DNA from: Agrobacterium tumefaciens
GTDB taxonomy: Bacteria; Pseudomonadota; Alphaproteobacteria; Rhizobiales; Rhizobiaceae
Direction of reading: 5' to 3'
DNA: 64,000 nucleotides
NCBI RefSeq assembly: GCF_005221325.1
Contig: NZ_CP039889.1
Coordinates: 1 to 64,000 of the forward strand
The position numbers and the translations under genes were made by a program. Position 1 is the stretch's first letter. The number at the start of each line of letters is the position of its first letter. The notes beneath the pieces are model-generated. The model saw nothing but the letters and a program-made list of their open reading frames with translations, did not search any database and was not told where the DNA came from. This document shows positions 15,534-24,691 of the stretch, piece after piece.

Positions 15534-16283
15534 ATGGATAGGCTCAAAAGCAAGCGGGCGCTCATCACCGGTGGCACCAGCGGCATCGGACTTGAGACAG
15601 CACGTCAATTTATCAAAGAGGGTGCACGGGTAGCAGTCACGGGAACCAACCCCGCGACGCTGGATGCTGCACGGCGGGAGCTTGGCCCGAGTGTATTGGT
15701 CATCAAGGCAGATGCTGCCGACGTGGATGGCCAGAAGGTCGTCGCTGAAACGATCAGGGAGGCATTCGGGGGCATTGACATCGTCTTCGTCAACGCAGGC
15801 GTCGCCCTTCTCAAGCCTCTGGAAGCATGGGACGAAGAAGGCTTTGATAGGGTTTTCAACATCAATGTGAAAGGCCCGTATTTTTTGCTGCAGGCACTGC
15901 TGCCGATACTGGCCAATCCGGCTTCGATCGTGCTGAACACCTCGGTAAATGCCCATATCGGCATGCCTAACTCGAGTGTCTACGCCGCCTCGAAAGCGGC
16001 GCTGCAGTCATTCATCCGCACGTTGTCCGGCGAACTGATCGCGCGCGGCATCCGGCTGAATGCGGTGAGCCCAGGTCCCATTTCTACACCGCTCTATGGC
16101 AAGCTTGGTTTCACTGAGACTGACCTGAAGAATGTCGCTGAAAGCATTCAAAATCTGGTCCCGGCCGGCCGCTTTGGCGAACCGTCCGAAATTGCAAAGG
16201 CAGTAGTGTTCCTGGCATCGGACGAAGCGGCCTATACGGTCGGAAGCGAGATCATGATCGACGGTGGCATGGGCACATTGTGA
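15534..16283 (+). CDS. Short-chain dehydrogenase/reductase (classical SDR)
   Basis: 249 aa, standard length. Cofactor motif TGGTSGIG (about 12-19), NAG in the central strand (VNAGVA), catalytic serine (NTSVNAHIG) and YAASK with tyrosine and lysine are all present, and the C-terminus has the usual IMIDGGMGTL. It is an NAD(P)-dependent oxidoreductase of unknown substrate, probably regulated by the divergent LysR protein. Start ATG 15534 follows AGAAGGA. Confidence 0.92.
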   Translation: MDRLKSKRALITGGTSGIGLETARQFIKEGARVAVTGTNPATLDAARRELGPSVLVIKADAADVDGQKVVAETIREAFGGIDIVFVNAGVALLKPLEAWDEEGFDRVFNINVKGPYFLLQALLPILANPASIVLNTSVNAHIGMPNSSVYAASKAALQSFIRTLSGELIARGIRLNAVSPGPISTPLYGKLGFTETDLKNVAESIQNLVPAGRFGEPSEIAKAVVFLASDEAAYTVGSEIMIDGGMGTL

Positions 16284-16513
16284 CACTCCCCAACCACCGG
16301 GATCCGGCGACAGTAGGCGCCGGGTTCCGAAGGTTGCCAGATACCAAGGCGCGCCATCGCTGTTGATGTCTGCTTTCGGTCAGCGGCCAAGCTGGTCTCT
16401 GTGTCCGACATGAAGGCGCAAAACGGTCGTAATGGGCGATTGGCATACGCTCAAGAAAATGCCGTTTCGGCGTCTTCGCCCTGAAGCGATTCGAACGAGT
16501 GATCCCGCCGTTG

Positions 16514-16548
16514 CGCAGAAGACCGGTTGCTGGCGCCGGTCTTCTGCG
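16514..16548. repeat. Perfect 13-bp inverted repeat
   Basis: CGCAGAAGACCGG (16514-16526) and CCGGTCTTCTGCG (16536-16548) flank a 9-nt loop. It lies immediately beyond the C-terminal end of the decayed hydrolase on the minus strand, so it may have been its terminator, although no T-run follows. A mobile-element end is an alternative. Confidence 0.6.
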
Positions 16549-16670
16549 AGGGAACGAGCTTTGTTCACCGCTTCTTCAATGAGGGCTGCGACCACCTCTG
16601 GCTTCGAGACCATCACCACGTGCTATGCACCTTTTGCGACGACTGTGTGCTTTGAGCCTGCGCCACATGA
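16549..16670 (-). pseudogene. C-terminal remnant of an alpha/beta hydrolase with an internal stop
   Basis: The minus strand reads AGSKHTVVAKGA, a TAG at 16623-16625, then HVVMVSKPEVVAALIEEAVN. This is the characteristic end of small alpha/beta hydrolases, with the catalytic histidine followed by SxPexVaxlIeeA; compare SHAVFASQPEKVADVI in the intact gene at 33,000. The in-frame stop and the absence of the rest of the fold mark it as dead. Confidence 0.55.
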
Positions 16671-17041
16671 AGACCGGGAAGCAAAAACCACGTATACCCT
16701 GATCTTCATCACGTGTTGGCAATACTACAACTTGCAAGATAATAGCGGATGGTGTGATCGATCGATCCGAGACACAGGATACCCCGGTGATCCCTTCAGC
16801 CCGTCAAGGCCGCCTTGATGTTTGGGACCTGTGTCGCGGAAACCATCTTGGCCAGCGTTCATGTGCGAACGCAACAACAGGCCGGACATATGGACGCAAG
16901 CGATCAGATCAAATTATCTCGAAATATCTTGCGGGTCGGGGGCCGTCCACATAAGGGATCTGAACCAGCGACGGGCCAATTAGACCAGCTAAATTCCTGA
17001 TTGGATTGCCTTAAAAATCACAAATGAATGCCATTCGGGAC

Positions 17042-17072
17042 TGGTTGCGGGGGCCGGATTTGAACCTGCGGC
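17042..17072 (-). other. 31-bp remnant of an initiator-tRNA 3' end (possible att scar)
   Basis: On the minus strand the sequence ends CAGGTTCAAATCC, GGCCCCCGCAACCA, matching the T-arm, acceptor strand and CCA of tRNA-fMet except for one T-stem change that breaks pairing. The 5' acceptor strand (CGCGGGG type) and the rest of the tRNA are absent. A 3'-tRNA fragment without the tRNA is the usual footprint left at the far end of an integrated island. Confidence 0.5.
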
Positions 17073-17367
17073 TGAGGGCTCCTCGCCCGACGGGAACTGT
17101 CCACAAATTTAGCATTAGGGAATTCGTTTCCGTCAGTTCCGTCAGACGGCGGCGATCCGAGGGCGGAAGTGAGCGAATAACACCCGACATCAGAGCATTG
17201 CAACCGCAGTTTCGCCATCATCGCCACCACGATCTCGCGTGCGGCTCAGGCCGGAGATTTTCGTCGGCAGCGCGAGCCGCTTCCGGCGCGCGGTGAAGCG
17301 AGCGATCAGCGGCCAATCGGTGACCGCTGATGTTCGTTGGTGGTGGCATGGGTCGAACCGCCTTGCT

Positions 17368-18177
17368 TCACATGGCCAGAGCAGCCTGATGGATTTCTAC
17401 GAGCTCTTCGTAACAGGAGATATTGCTGGCCAGGACTGGTTGTCCATCGAGCAGCTTTTTACGTTCCAGCGAGAACGGCAGGGAACGGCCGCCGGCCTCG
17501 TTGACGAGGCAGAAGCCGGCCATGCAATCCCAGGCACGCATATGGGGCTCGTAATATCCGACAAGGCGTCCTGCCGCGACATAGGCCAGCATCAAGGCTC
17601 CCGAGCCGTTGCGGATGAAGTTTCCGCCGCGGGCCAGCACATCGCTGATGATGTGACCAACGCGCTGCGGCGTGACATAGTTGTTGCTGCCTATGCCCGT
17701 CAGCGCGTTCTGCAGGTTCCTTGATGGATCGAGTTGCAGGCGCGCGCCATTCAGGGTCGCGCCATGGCCCTGTGCGGCAGCGTAGATTTCCTGCGCACAC
17801 GGGACCTTGATGACGCCGACGACCGGGACGCCATCGCGGATGACGGCAACGGAAACGCACCAGCTTGGCATGCCATTGACGAAGGGGGCGGTGCCGTCGA
17901 TTGGATCGACAACCCAGGTATAGCCGGAGGTGCCGTCTTGATAACCGTGCTCCTCACCGAGGAAACCATCATCCGCGAAGGCTGCGGCGACGCGCTCGCG
18001 TAGCATGGTCTCGACGTTACGGTCTGCGACGGACACCACGTCTTGTAGATCGCGCTTTGTCTCGATGACGAGGCTGTCCCGCTTGTTGAAATAGTCGAGC
18101 GCCATTAAACCGGCCTCTTCCGCCAGCGTTTTTGCCAGCGCGAAGCGTTGATCGAGGCCGTCATTCTGTCCTGTCAT
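17368..18177 (-). CDS. Inositol-monophosphatase-family phosphatase
   Basis: 269 aa from the ATG at 18177, six bases after AAGGAAA; an ATG at 18183 is too close to that site. Metal and catalytic motifs are complete: GEEHG (about 74-78), VVDPIDGTAPFVNG (about 89-102) and RAWDCMAG near residue 215. Family members dephosphorylate inositol phosphates, histidinol phosphate, fructose bisphosphate or nucleotide phosphates. It is the last gene of the ABC importer operon (27-bp gap), which suggests it removes phosphate from the imported compound; that link is inference. Confidence 0.9.
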   Translation of the reverse strand: MTGQNDGLDQRFALAKTLAEEAGLMALDYFNKRDSLVIETKRDLQDVVSVADRNVETMLRERVAAAFADDGFLGEEHGYQDGTSGYTWVVDPIDGTAPFVNGMPSWCVSVAVIRDGVPVVGVIKVPCAQEIYAAAQGHGATLNGARLQLDPSRNLQNALTGIGSNNYVTPQRVGHIISDVLARGGNFIRNGSGALMLAYVAAGRLVGYYEPHMRAWDCMAGFCLVNEAGGRSLPFSLERKKLLDGQPVLASNISCYEELVEIHQAALAM

Positions 18178-18204
18178 TTCCATTTTCCTTGAGTCTATGA
18201 GTCT

Positions 18205-19266
18205 TCAAGCGTCGATGAGGGCTATGCCACGGTTTTTGAAATTGAGTGTGACATCGCTCGTTTCGCGTTGCGTGTGGTTCATTTCATGATCGACGATGAA
18301 GAGCGTGCCGACTTCGGTCTCGACTTCATATTCGATGTGACCGCCGAGATAAGCCGTGTGCAGCACGCGGCCGGGCATGCCGCTGCCGCCCGCCGCACCG
18401 ATGATGATGGCGCCGGGACGCACGGCAAGCTTGGCGGTACCGGAGCGCGGGCCGCGGCTTCGGACCCGATGTTCCATGTTGCCAACCCGCACGAGGGATT
18501 CTTCACCCGTCTGGGACACAACTTCGCAGGGCACCACGTTGGCCTCTCCCATGAAATCCGCAATGAAGGAGGAGGCGGGCGCCTCGTAAAGCTCGCGGGG
18601 CGCGCCAGACTGGGCGATTTCTCCTTCCTTCATGACGATGATGCGATCCGATACCGCGAGCGCCTCATCCTGGTCATGCGTGACATAAACGGCGGTGAAG
18701 CCGATCCTTTGCTGAAGCTCGCGGATATCGGTGCGCACGCGCCGGCGCAGGCGCGCATCGAGGTTCGACAAGGGTTCATCAAGGAGCAGCACCTGCGGCT
18801 CCAACACGAGGGCGCGGGCGACCGCGACGCGCTGCTGCTGGCCGCCGGAGAGTTCCGCCGGCAGGCGGTGGCCCATGCCCGCGAGGCCGACGAGCTTGAG
18901 ACCCTCTTCGGCCTTTTCCCGCGCCTCGGCCTTTTTCAGGCCCGAGGACTGGAGGCCGTAGGCGACGTTATCCAGCGCGCTCATATGCGGAAACAGAGCG
19001 TAGGACTGGAAAACCATCGAGACATCCCGCTCATTGGCGGGAAGCATGGTGACATCCTTGTCGCCGATGAGAATGCGGCCGGAATTGGGATGTTCAAGGC
19101 CGGCGAGCATGCGAAGCGTCGTCGTCTTGCCGCAGCCGGAGGGGCCGAGAAGCGTGACGAGCGTGCCGGGCTCGATGGTCAATGAAAGGTCTGGAATGGC
19201 GGTGAATGCGCCGAAGGTCTTGCGGACATTTTCGAAGACGACGGAGCCCGGTTTGACGGTAATCAT
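18205..19266 (-). CDS. ABC importer ATPase (Fe3+/sugar-phosphate class)
   Basis: 353 aa. Walker A GPSGCGKTT (41-49), signature LSGGQQQR (139-146), Walker B LLLDEP (160-165), the H-loop VTHDQDEA, and a C-terminal TOBE domain (about 270-350), as in FbpC/PotA/AfuC-type ATPases. It overlaps the permease gene by four bases (ATGA), so it belongs to one operon with the permease and binding proteins upstream and the phosphatase downstream. Confidence 0.93.
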   Translation of the reverse strand: MITVKPGSVVFENVRKTFGAFTAIPDLSLTIEPGTLVTLLGPSGCGKTTTLRMLAGLEHPNSGRILIGDKDVTMLPANERDVSMVFQSYALFPHMSALDNVAYGLQSSGLKKAEAREKAEEGLKLVGLAGMGHRLPAELSGGQQQRVAVARALVLEPQVLLLDEPLSNLDARLRRRVRTDIRELQQRIGFTAVYVTHDQDEALAVSDRIIVMKEGEIAQSGAPRELYEAPASSFIADFMGEANVVPCEVVSQTGEESLVRVGNMEHRVRSRGPRSGTAKLAVRPGAIIIGAAGGSGMPGRVLHTAYLGGHIEYEVETEVGTLFIVDHEMNHTQRETSDVTLNFKNRGIALIDA

Positions 19267-21494
19267 GCGACTTTCTCCTGAGGATGAGAAACGGATTTGG
19301 GTTCATCGAGGCCCGCGACGCGGTTTTCGCGCCGCAGACGTCTTTCGCCGACGATGAGCTGGAAGCCTGCGATGATGGTGATCATGACGACGATCAGCAT
19401 CGAGGAATATGCGATTGCGACACCGTATTCGCCGTTTTCCACCAGGCCGACGATATAGGACGTCGCCATATTGTATTGGGCGCTGACGAGGAAGATGACC
19501 GCGCTGATCGACGTGATGGCCCTGACGAAGGAATAGACCAGCGCCGCCCTGATGGCCGGGCGCAACAGCGGCAGCACCACCAGGCGAATGGTGCGGAAGC
19601 TGTTTGCCCTAAGCGTGAGCGAGGCTTCGTCGAGGCTCTTGTCCAGTTGGCTCATGGCCGCGATGCCGCCGCGCACGCCGACCGGCATGTTGCGGAACAC
19701 GAAGCAGGCAATGAGGATCAGTGCCGATCCCGTCATTTCGAGCGGCGGCAGGTTGAAGGCCATGATGTAGCTGACGCCGATGACCGTGCCGGGAATGGCA
19801 AAGCTCATCATCAGGGCGAATTCGAACAGGTTCCGGCCGGCAAATTTCTGCCGGACGATGATATAAGCCGTCAGCAGCCCGACAGCTGCGGTGAGCGGGG
19901 CGGAAATCAGGGCGATCTCCATCGTCGTCCAGAAGGAATTCCAGGCGACGCCCGTCCAGGCGATCGAACCATTGCTGAGGCTGACGGAGAAGGCGCGGAC
20001 GTAATGTTCGATCGTCAGCGTGTTATCAAGGCCCCAGGTCTTCACGAAACCGCCGACGAGGATCATGCCATAAACGACGATGGTGAAGAGCATCCATGGA
20101 ATGACGAGCGCGTGTACCGCAATCGACATGGATTTCGGAAGGGCGATATGCGCGCCGCTGTCGCCCTTGCCGGTGACGGTGGCGAAATTCTTGCCGGCCA
20201 GCCAGAAGCGTTGGGCAATGAAGGCTGACAGCGTAAAGCAGAGCAGCACGATGGCGAGGACTGCCGCGCGGGATGGGTCATTCTGCGAGCCGACGACGGC
20301 GAAGAAGATTTCCGTCGACAGAACGCCGTGGCTGCCGCCCAGCACCAGGGGATTGCCGAAATCCGCCATGCTTTCGATGAAGCCGATCAGAAACGCATTG
20401 GCGAGGCCCGGCTTCATCAGCGGAAGCGACACGCGCCAGAAGGTGCGCCAGCGGTCTGCACGCAGCGTCTGCGATGCCTCCTCCATCGACGGGCTGACGC
20501 CTTCGACGACACCGATCAGGACGAGGAATGAAATCGGCGTAAAGGACAGGACCTGCGCGATCCATATGCCCGTCAGGCCATAGAGCCAGCGGCCCGGCTC
20601 GATGCCGAAGACACTCGACATGAATTCGGTGACGACGCCTGCACGGCCGAAAAGCAGCGTCAGGGCAAGGCCGATGACGAAAGGCGGCGTGATGATCGGT
20701 AGGATCGTCAGCAGCCGCAGGCCTTTCTTGAACGGAAAACGCGTGCGGGTGGCGACCAGCGCGAAGGCCAGTCCGAGGATGGTCGATCCCGCCGCCGTCA
20801 TGATGGCGAGGAAAAGTGTGCGCCATGCGACACCGCAGCGGCCGGCACTGACGACACAATCAAGGCTCCAGATGCCGGGATCACGCATGTTGCGGATAAA
20901 TCCATCGGGATTGAACGAGCCGTCAAAGTCCTGCACCGCCCCGACCATCATGCTGCCGATGGGATAAAAGACGAAAACGCAGACCAGGAAGACGAGAAGC
21001 GAAATAGAGGAGACGACAAAGACGTCGCCCTTCATGAAGCCCCGTTCGGCGAGACCAAAGGAAATGAAGAGCACGAAGACGAAAGCCATCGTAACCGCAC
21101 CCGCGCCCATGGAGGGCTGCCCGTCGGCCATGGCGCCGAAGAGGCTTTCACTGGCCTGCCAGGTCCACCCGGTAAAGCCGATCGCCAACCCCTGAAGCAC
21201 GAGGAAGGCGAGCCCGAGAGCACCGGCGGCGGCGAGAAGCCTACCGCGCAGGAGAGGATCGGACAGCGTCCGCGCAACGGCTCCCAACAGAAAGAAGATC
21301 AGGACGCCGAACAGCCAGGTTCGGCCTTCGGTCATCATCTGGAGAATGCCGGGCGCGACCTGCGACGATGTCGGAAAATCCGACAGCCAGCCGAGGCCGA
21401 AAAATCCGCTTTCGATGCGGTACCAGGGCACCAGCACCAGGGCAGCAAGGCCCAAGGCCAGAACAATATCCAGCCTGCGATTGCCATGGGTCAT
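19263..21494 (-). CDS. ABC importer permease, two fused transmembrane domains (FbpB/AfuB-like)
   Basis: 743 aa if started at ATG 21494, seven bases after GAGG; a GTG at 21506 is possible. Several N-terminal helices precede two copies of the binding-protein-dependent transport permease domain, each with an EAA-type loop (MEEASQTLRADRWRTFWRV and LDEASLTLRANSFRTIRLV). The fused double permease is typical of the Fe3+ and phosphorylated-sugar (Afu) importers. The long N-terminus of about 230 residues is hydrophobic and unusual in length compared with two-domain permeases of about 550 aa. Confidence 0.92.
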   Translation of the reverse strand: MTHGNRRLDIVLALGLAALVLVPWYRIESGFFGLGWLSDFPTSSQVAPGILQMMTEGRTWLFGVLIFFLLGAVARTLSDPLLRGRLLAAAGALGLAFLVLQGLAIGFTGWTWQASESLFGAMADGQPSMGAGAVTMAFVFVLFISFGLAERGFMKGDVFVVSSISLLVFLVCVFVFYPIGSMMVGAVQDFDGSFNPDGFIRNMRDPGIWSLDCVVSAGRCGVAWRTLFLAIMTAAGSTILGLAFALVATRTRFPFKKGLRLLTILPIITPPFVIGLALTLLFGRAGVVTEFMSSVFGIEPGRWLYGLTGIWIAQVLSFTPISFLVLIGVVEGVSPSMEEASQTLRADRWRTFWRVSLPLMKPGLANAFLIGFIESMADFGNPLVLGGSHGVLSTEIFFAVVGSQNDPSRAAVLAIVLLCFTLSAFIAQRFWLAGKNFATVTGKGDSGAHIALPKSMSIAVHALVIPWMLFTIVVYGMILVGGFVKTWGLDNTLTIEHYVRAFSVSLSNGSIAWTGVAWNSFWTTMEIALISAPLTAAVGLLTAYIIVRQKFAGRNLFEFALMMSFAIPGTVIGVSYIMAFNLPPLEMTGSALILIACFVFRNMPVGVRGGIAAMSQLDKSLDEASLTLRANSFRTIRLVVLPLLRPAIRAALVYSFVRAITSISAVIFLVSAQYNMATSYIVGLVENGEYGVAIAYSSMLIVVMITIIAGFQLIVGERRLRRENRVAGLDEPKSVSHPQEKVA

Positions 21495-21572
21495 GGTCAA
21501 CCTCACAAAATTGAGTGTGTCGGAAAGGGGCTGCCTTCGTCATTCTGAAACGAAGGCAGCCGGCATGGAATA

Positions 21573-22598
21573 TCAGTTGGCGGCGGCGCCGACGTCCTTA
21601 TCCCAGCGCTCCAGCAGGGCCTTGCGCTTTTCAGGATCGCCATAGGTCTTGAAGTCGTAATTGATCAGCTTGATATCCTCGAAGCGCGGCGCTTCCTTGG
21701 GGATCTCGGCCGTCTTGTTCGACGGAAGCTGGAACGACTTCGCATCCTTCATGCGCGATTGAACGTCGGGCTGAAGCGCCCAGTCGTACCAGGTCTTGGC
21801 GTTTTCGAGATTGCGCGCGCCCTTGACGATCGACATGGAACCGATTTCGTAGCCGGTGCCCTCACACGGCGCGATCGACTTCACCGGAAAGCCTTCCGCC
21901 GTCTGAGCCACGGCATCGTGCATGAAGACGATGCCGACAGCCGTTTCGCCGCGAGCCGCCGCCTTGACCGGTGCCGAGCCCGACTTGGTATATTGCGAAA
22001 TATTGCCGTTGAGCTTCTTCAGGTAATCGAATGCCTGATCTTCGCCCATGATCTGCACCAGCGAGGCGAGTGCCGTATAGGCCGTGCCAGAGGAATTCGG
22101 GTTGGCGATCTGGATTTCGCCCTTCAGTTCGGGTGCGAGAAGGTCCGCCCAGCACTTCGGTTCCTTGTAGCCCTTCTTCTTGAAGATATCCGTATTGTAT
22201 CCCCAGCCGAGCGCACCGGCATAAACGCCGACCGTCTTGTAACCCGCACTTTCGGCCTGGTTCTTCGCCCAGTCCTGCAACTGGTCGAGCATCTTCGATT
22301 TATATTCCAGCGTCAGGTTTTCAGACGCCGCCTGAAGATGCGGATCGCCGGTGCCGGCCCACCACAGATCGGTCTTTGGGTTGCGCGCCTCCGCGCGGAT
22401 CTTGGCATAAGCCTCGCCAGAGGACATGCGCACCATATTGACCTTGATGTCATGGCTCTTTTCGAAGTCACCCTTCATCTGCTCGCAGATCACCACGTCA
22501 GCCGCGCAGATGAGATTGAGGTCGCCGGCAGCATGGGCCGGAACGCTCAAGAGCGTTGTGCCGGCCAGAAGCAGGCTGGATATGATCGTCAGTCGCAT
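21573..22598 (-). CDS. ABC importer periplasmic binding protein 1 (AfuA-like)
   Basis: 341 aa from ATG 22598 after ATGGAGGAAATC; the longer open frame to 22688 is upstream leader. A signal peptide ends at PAHA-AG (about residue 22). The mature protein is an extracellular solute-binding protein of the iron/2-aminoethylphosphonate/sugar-phosphate family: LICAADVVICEQM, WWAGTGDPHLQAA, NPNSSGTAY, FMHDA and CEGTGYEIG. No tyrosine pair of classical ferric-binding proteins is evident, so an organic phosphate is more likely than free iron. It is paralogous to the next gene upstream. Confidence 0.9.
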   Translation of the reverse strand: MRLTIISSLLLAGTTLLSVPAHAAGDLNLICAADVVICEQMKGDFEKSHDIKVNMVRMSSGEAYAKIRAEARNPKTDLWWAGTGDPHLQAASENLTLEYKSKMLDQLQDWAKNQAESAGYKTVGVYAGALGWGYNTDIFKKKGYKEPKCWADLLAPELKGEIQIANPNSSGTAYTALASLVQIMGEDQAFDYLKKLNGNISQYTKSGSAPVKAAARGETAVGIVFMHDAVAQTAEGFPVKSIAPCEGTGYEIGSMSIVKGARNLENAKTWYDWALQPDVQSRMKDAKSFQLPSNKTAEIPKEAPRFEDIKLINYDFKTYGDPEKRKALLERWDKDVGAAAN

Positions 22599-22697
22599 GA
22601 TTTCCTCCATTGTTTGCGTCTGAATAAGGTCTGCGGACATGGCTTCGCCGTTCGACATGCCGGTGGCTGTCGTTCTGGTCCGCTTCAAGTCGTCTGG

Positions 22698-23726
22698 TTA
22701 TTGGCTGGGGGGATGTACTTCCGTATCAAACCGCCGCAACAGCCTCCCCCGTTCTTCCGGTGTGCCGAAGGTCGCAAAGTCATAATCGACCATCTTGATC
22801 AGCGAGAGGTCCGGCGCGCCTGCCGGCAATGCTGCCTTTGCATTTGACGGCACCTGGTTCTGTCCCGCGGCAGCCCCCGTTGCCTGCCCTTCCGGGTTCA
22901 GCGCAAAGTCCACGAACCTGCGGGCCTCCTCCCGGTTTTTCGTGCCCCTGACGATGCTGACCGCACCGATCTCATAACCGGTTCCCTCACAGGGAGCGAC
23001 GATGACGAGGGGCGCACCCGCCTCCTTCTGGGTGACGGCGTCATGCATGAAGGATATGCCGATCACTGCTTCGCCGCGCGCCGCCGCCTTGACCGGCGCG
23101 GAGCCTGCCTTGGTATATTCGGCCACGTTCTGATCGAGCGCCTTCATGTAGCTGAACGCCTCTTCCTCGCCGAAAAGCTGGACGAGGGTCGCGAGCATGG
23201 TGAAGGCGGTGCCCGACGAGTTCGGATTACCAGCCAGAATCTTACCGCGATAAGTCTCGCTGATCAGGTCTTTCCAGCAACTTGGAACCGGGAGACCCTG
23301 CCGCTGCAAGAGATCGCTATTATAGGCAAAACCGAGCGCACCCGCATAAATGCCGGCAGATTGCCCGCCGGACATGGTGTAGAAATTCTGCGCCCAGGGA
23401 AGAACCTCGGTCTCATTTTTCGAGGCATAGGCTTCCAGCAGCCCTTCGGATGCGGCCTGCAAATGAGTGTCGCCCGTGCCGGCCCACCAGACGTCGACCG
23501 TGGGGGCGTCCTTTTCTTTTCTGACCTGTTCGAGAATTTCGCCGGTGCTCTTGCGGACCATGATGGTCTGCACGCCGGTTTTCGTCTCGTAAGCCCGCTG
23601 CATCGTTGCGCACCAGGCATCATCCGCCGCGCAAAGGATGTTCAGCTTTCCATCGGCCTGCGCCCCGGCGGTCCCGAGGGCCCACAGGGCTAAACCGGCG
23701 CTGAATGCCGCAAGCGATGCTTTCAC
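22698..23726 (-). CDS. ABC importer periplasmic binding protein 2, paralogue
   Basis: 342 aa with a GTG start at 23726, six bases after AGGAGG. Signal peptide about 1-24 (LGTAGAQA-DG). It matches the neighbouring binding protein along its whole length: LCAADDAWCATM, WWAGTGDTHLQAASEGLL, NPNSSGTAFTMLATLVQLFG, YTKAGSAPVKAAARGEA, FMHDAV and CEGTGYEIGAVSIVRG. The pair must come from a duplication and may widen the ligand range or separate signalling from transport. First gene of the operon, divergent from the response-regulator gene. Confidence 0.9.
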   Translation of the reverse strand: MKASLAAFSAGLALWALGTAGAQADGKLNILCAADDAWCATMQRAYETKTGVQTIMVRKSTGEILEQVRKEKDAPTVDVWWAGTGDTHLQAASEGLLEAYASKNETEVLPWAQNFYTMSGGQSAGIYAGALGFAYNSDLLQRQGLPVPSCWKDLISETYRGKILAGNPNSSGTAFTMLATLVQLFGEEEAFSYMKALDQNVAEYTKAGSAPVKAAARGEAVIGISFMHDAVTQKEAGAPLVIVAPCEGTGYEIGAVSIVRGTKNREEARRFVDFALNPEGQATGAAAGQNQVPSNAKAALPAGAPDLSLIKMVDYDFATFGTPEERGRLLRRFDTEVHPPSQ

Positions 23727-23805
23727 CTTGTCCTCCTCTGGAACCTCCCCGTTCCATTCTTGAGGACAAGCATGCCAGAACCGTGAATTTCAGCAATCCA
23801 TTGAA

Positions 23806-23854
23806 TGGTTACCTATTTTTCAACAAAGGATGCCTTCGGGGCGGAATTGGTTAC
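23806..23854 (+). promoter_or_regulatory. Two TGGTTAC direct repeats in the divergent promoter region
   Basis: TGGTTAC lies at 23806-23812 and 23848-23854, 42 bp apart (four helical turns), between the divergent binding-protein and response-regulator genes. Direct repeats on one face of the helix fit an OmpR/PhoB-type regulator, and one is encoded next door. Nearby are AT-rich palindromes such as GAATATTC. Confidence 0.4.
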
Positions 23855-23944
23855 GAATATTACAAATGTATCAGAACCCGTCATCATCGAGCTTTTGAAT
23901 ATTCGAGTACTCTTGCATATGATCGGTGATGGGAGGACTTCATC

Positions 23945-24691
23945 GTGCAGAAACAGAGGATCGGGATACTGATCGTCGAAGACGATCCTGATATGGCGGA
24001 ACTGATTGCCGATCTTGTGGAGGCCGAAGGCTGGTCTCCGCTTGTGGTGCACTCGGCAGAAGATGCCGCGGCGACACTGGGACACGAGCAAATCCATCTC
24101 GTGCTGCTGGATCACAATCTGCCCGGAATCTCCGGCAGAACCTTCGCCCAGCGCATCCGCACCGAGTTGGGGCTGAATGTCGGCATCGTCATGGTAACCG
24201 CGGCCGGCAGCGCAACCGAGCGCGTGCTGGGTCTGGAAACCGCCGCCGATGACTATGTCGTCAAACCTTTCGAGCCGATTGAACTGACAGCACGGATCAA
24301 GGCCGTTCTGCGGCGCATCGCTCCGTCTCTCAAGGTCGAGAAGGAGCCGGAGCGCGAAACCGAGACGAATTCGCTGAGACTTGGAGACTGGGCGGTTGAT
24401 CTTTCTGGGCGGCGCGCCGTCTGCCTTGCAGACCGCAGCAGGACGCTGACGACCGCCGAATTCGCCCTTCTGGAGATTCTCGCGGAAACACCGAACAGGC
24501 CGGTCAGCCGATCTCATATTCTCGATCGCCTCGGCGCGGAAAGTGACCGCTTCATCGACCGCAACGTCGATGTTCTGGTGCTTCGCCTGCGCCGGAAGAT
24601 CGAGCGCAACCCGGATCTGCCGCAACATATCCAGACACGCAGAGGCAAGGGCTACGTCCTGCATACAGACACCGCCGAGCCGCAATTGTGA
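23945..24691 (+). CDS. OmpR/PhoB-family response regulator
   Basis: 248 aa, GTG start at 23945 after GGGAGGA. Receiver domain about 1-125 with acidic pocket VEDD, phospho-acceptor D56 (LLLDHNLPG) and conserved lysine in VKPFEP; winged-helix output domain about 145-240 ending in RRGKGYVLH. It overlaps the sensor-kinase gene by four bases (GTGA) and diverges from the ABC importer operon, which it probably controls. Confidence 0.93.
   Translation: MQKQRIGILIVEDDPDMAELIADLVEAEGWSPLVVHSAEDAAATLGHEQIHLVLLDHNLPGISGRTFAQRIRTELGLNVGIVMVTAAGSATERVLGLETAADDYVVKPFEPIELTARIKAVLRRIAPSLKVEKEPERETETNSLRLGDWAVDLSGRRAVCLADRSRTLTTAEFALLEILAETPNRPVSRSHILDRLGAESDRFIDRNVDVLVLRLRRKIERNPDLPQHIQTRRGKGYVLHTDTAEPQL

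Larger units (their letters stand above)
16284..17367. other. 1.1-kb stretch without an intact gene, carrying remnants
   Basis: No full gene is supported here. It holds a decayed alpha/beta hydrolase tail (16549-16670, minus), a perfect 13-bp inverted repeat (16514-16548) and two tRNA-like 3' fragments (about 16935-16990 and 17042-17072). A hairpin ATCAGCGG/CCGCTGAT near 17303-17331 lies just downstream of the phosphatase gene that ends at 17368. The mixture suggests an old insertion or deletion scar. Confidence 0.5.

Noticed and set aside
16815..17000. Short plus-strand frame of about 60 codons in the remnant zone
   Set aside because: No binding site, no recognisable domain, and it runs into tRNA-like sequence; treated as non-coding.
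21573..22598. Calling the transporter a ferric-iron importer
   Set aside because: The binding proteins belong to the broad Fe3+/sugar-phosphate class, but the tyrosines typical of ferric-binding proteins are not evident, no Fur box is obvious, and the operon contains a phosphatase. Iron remains a possibility, not the best reading.
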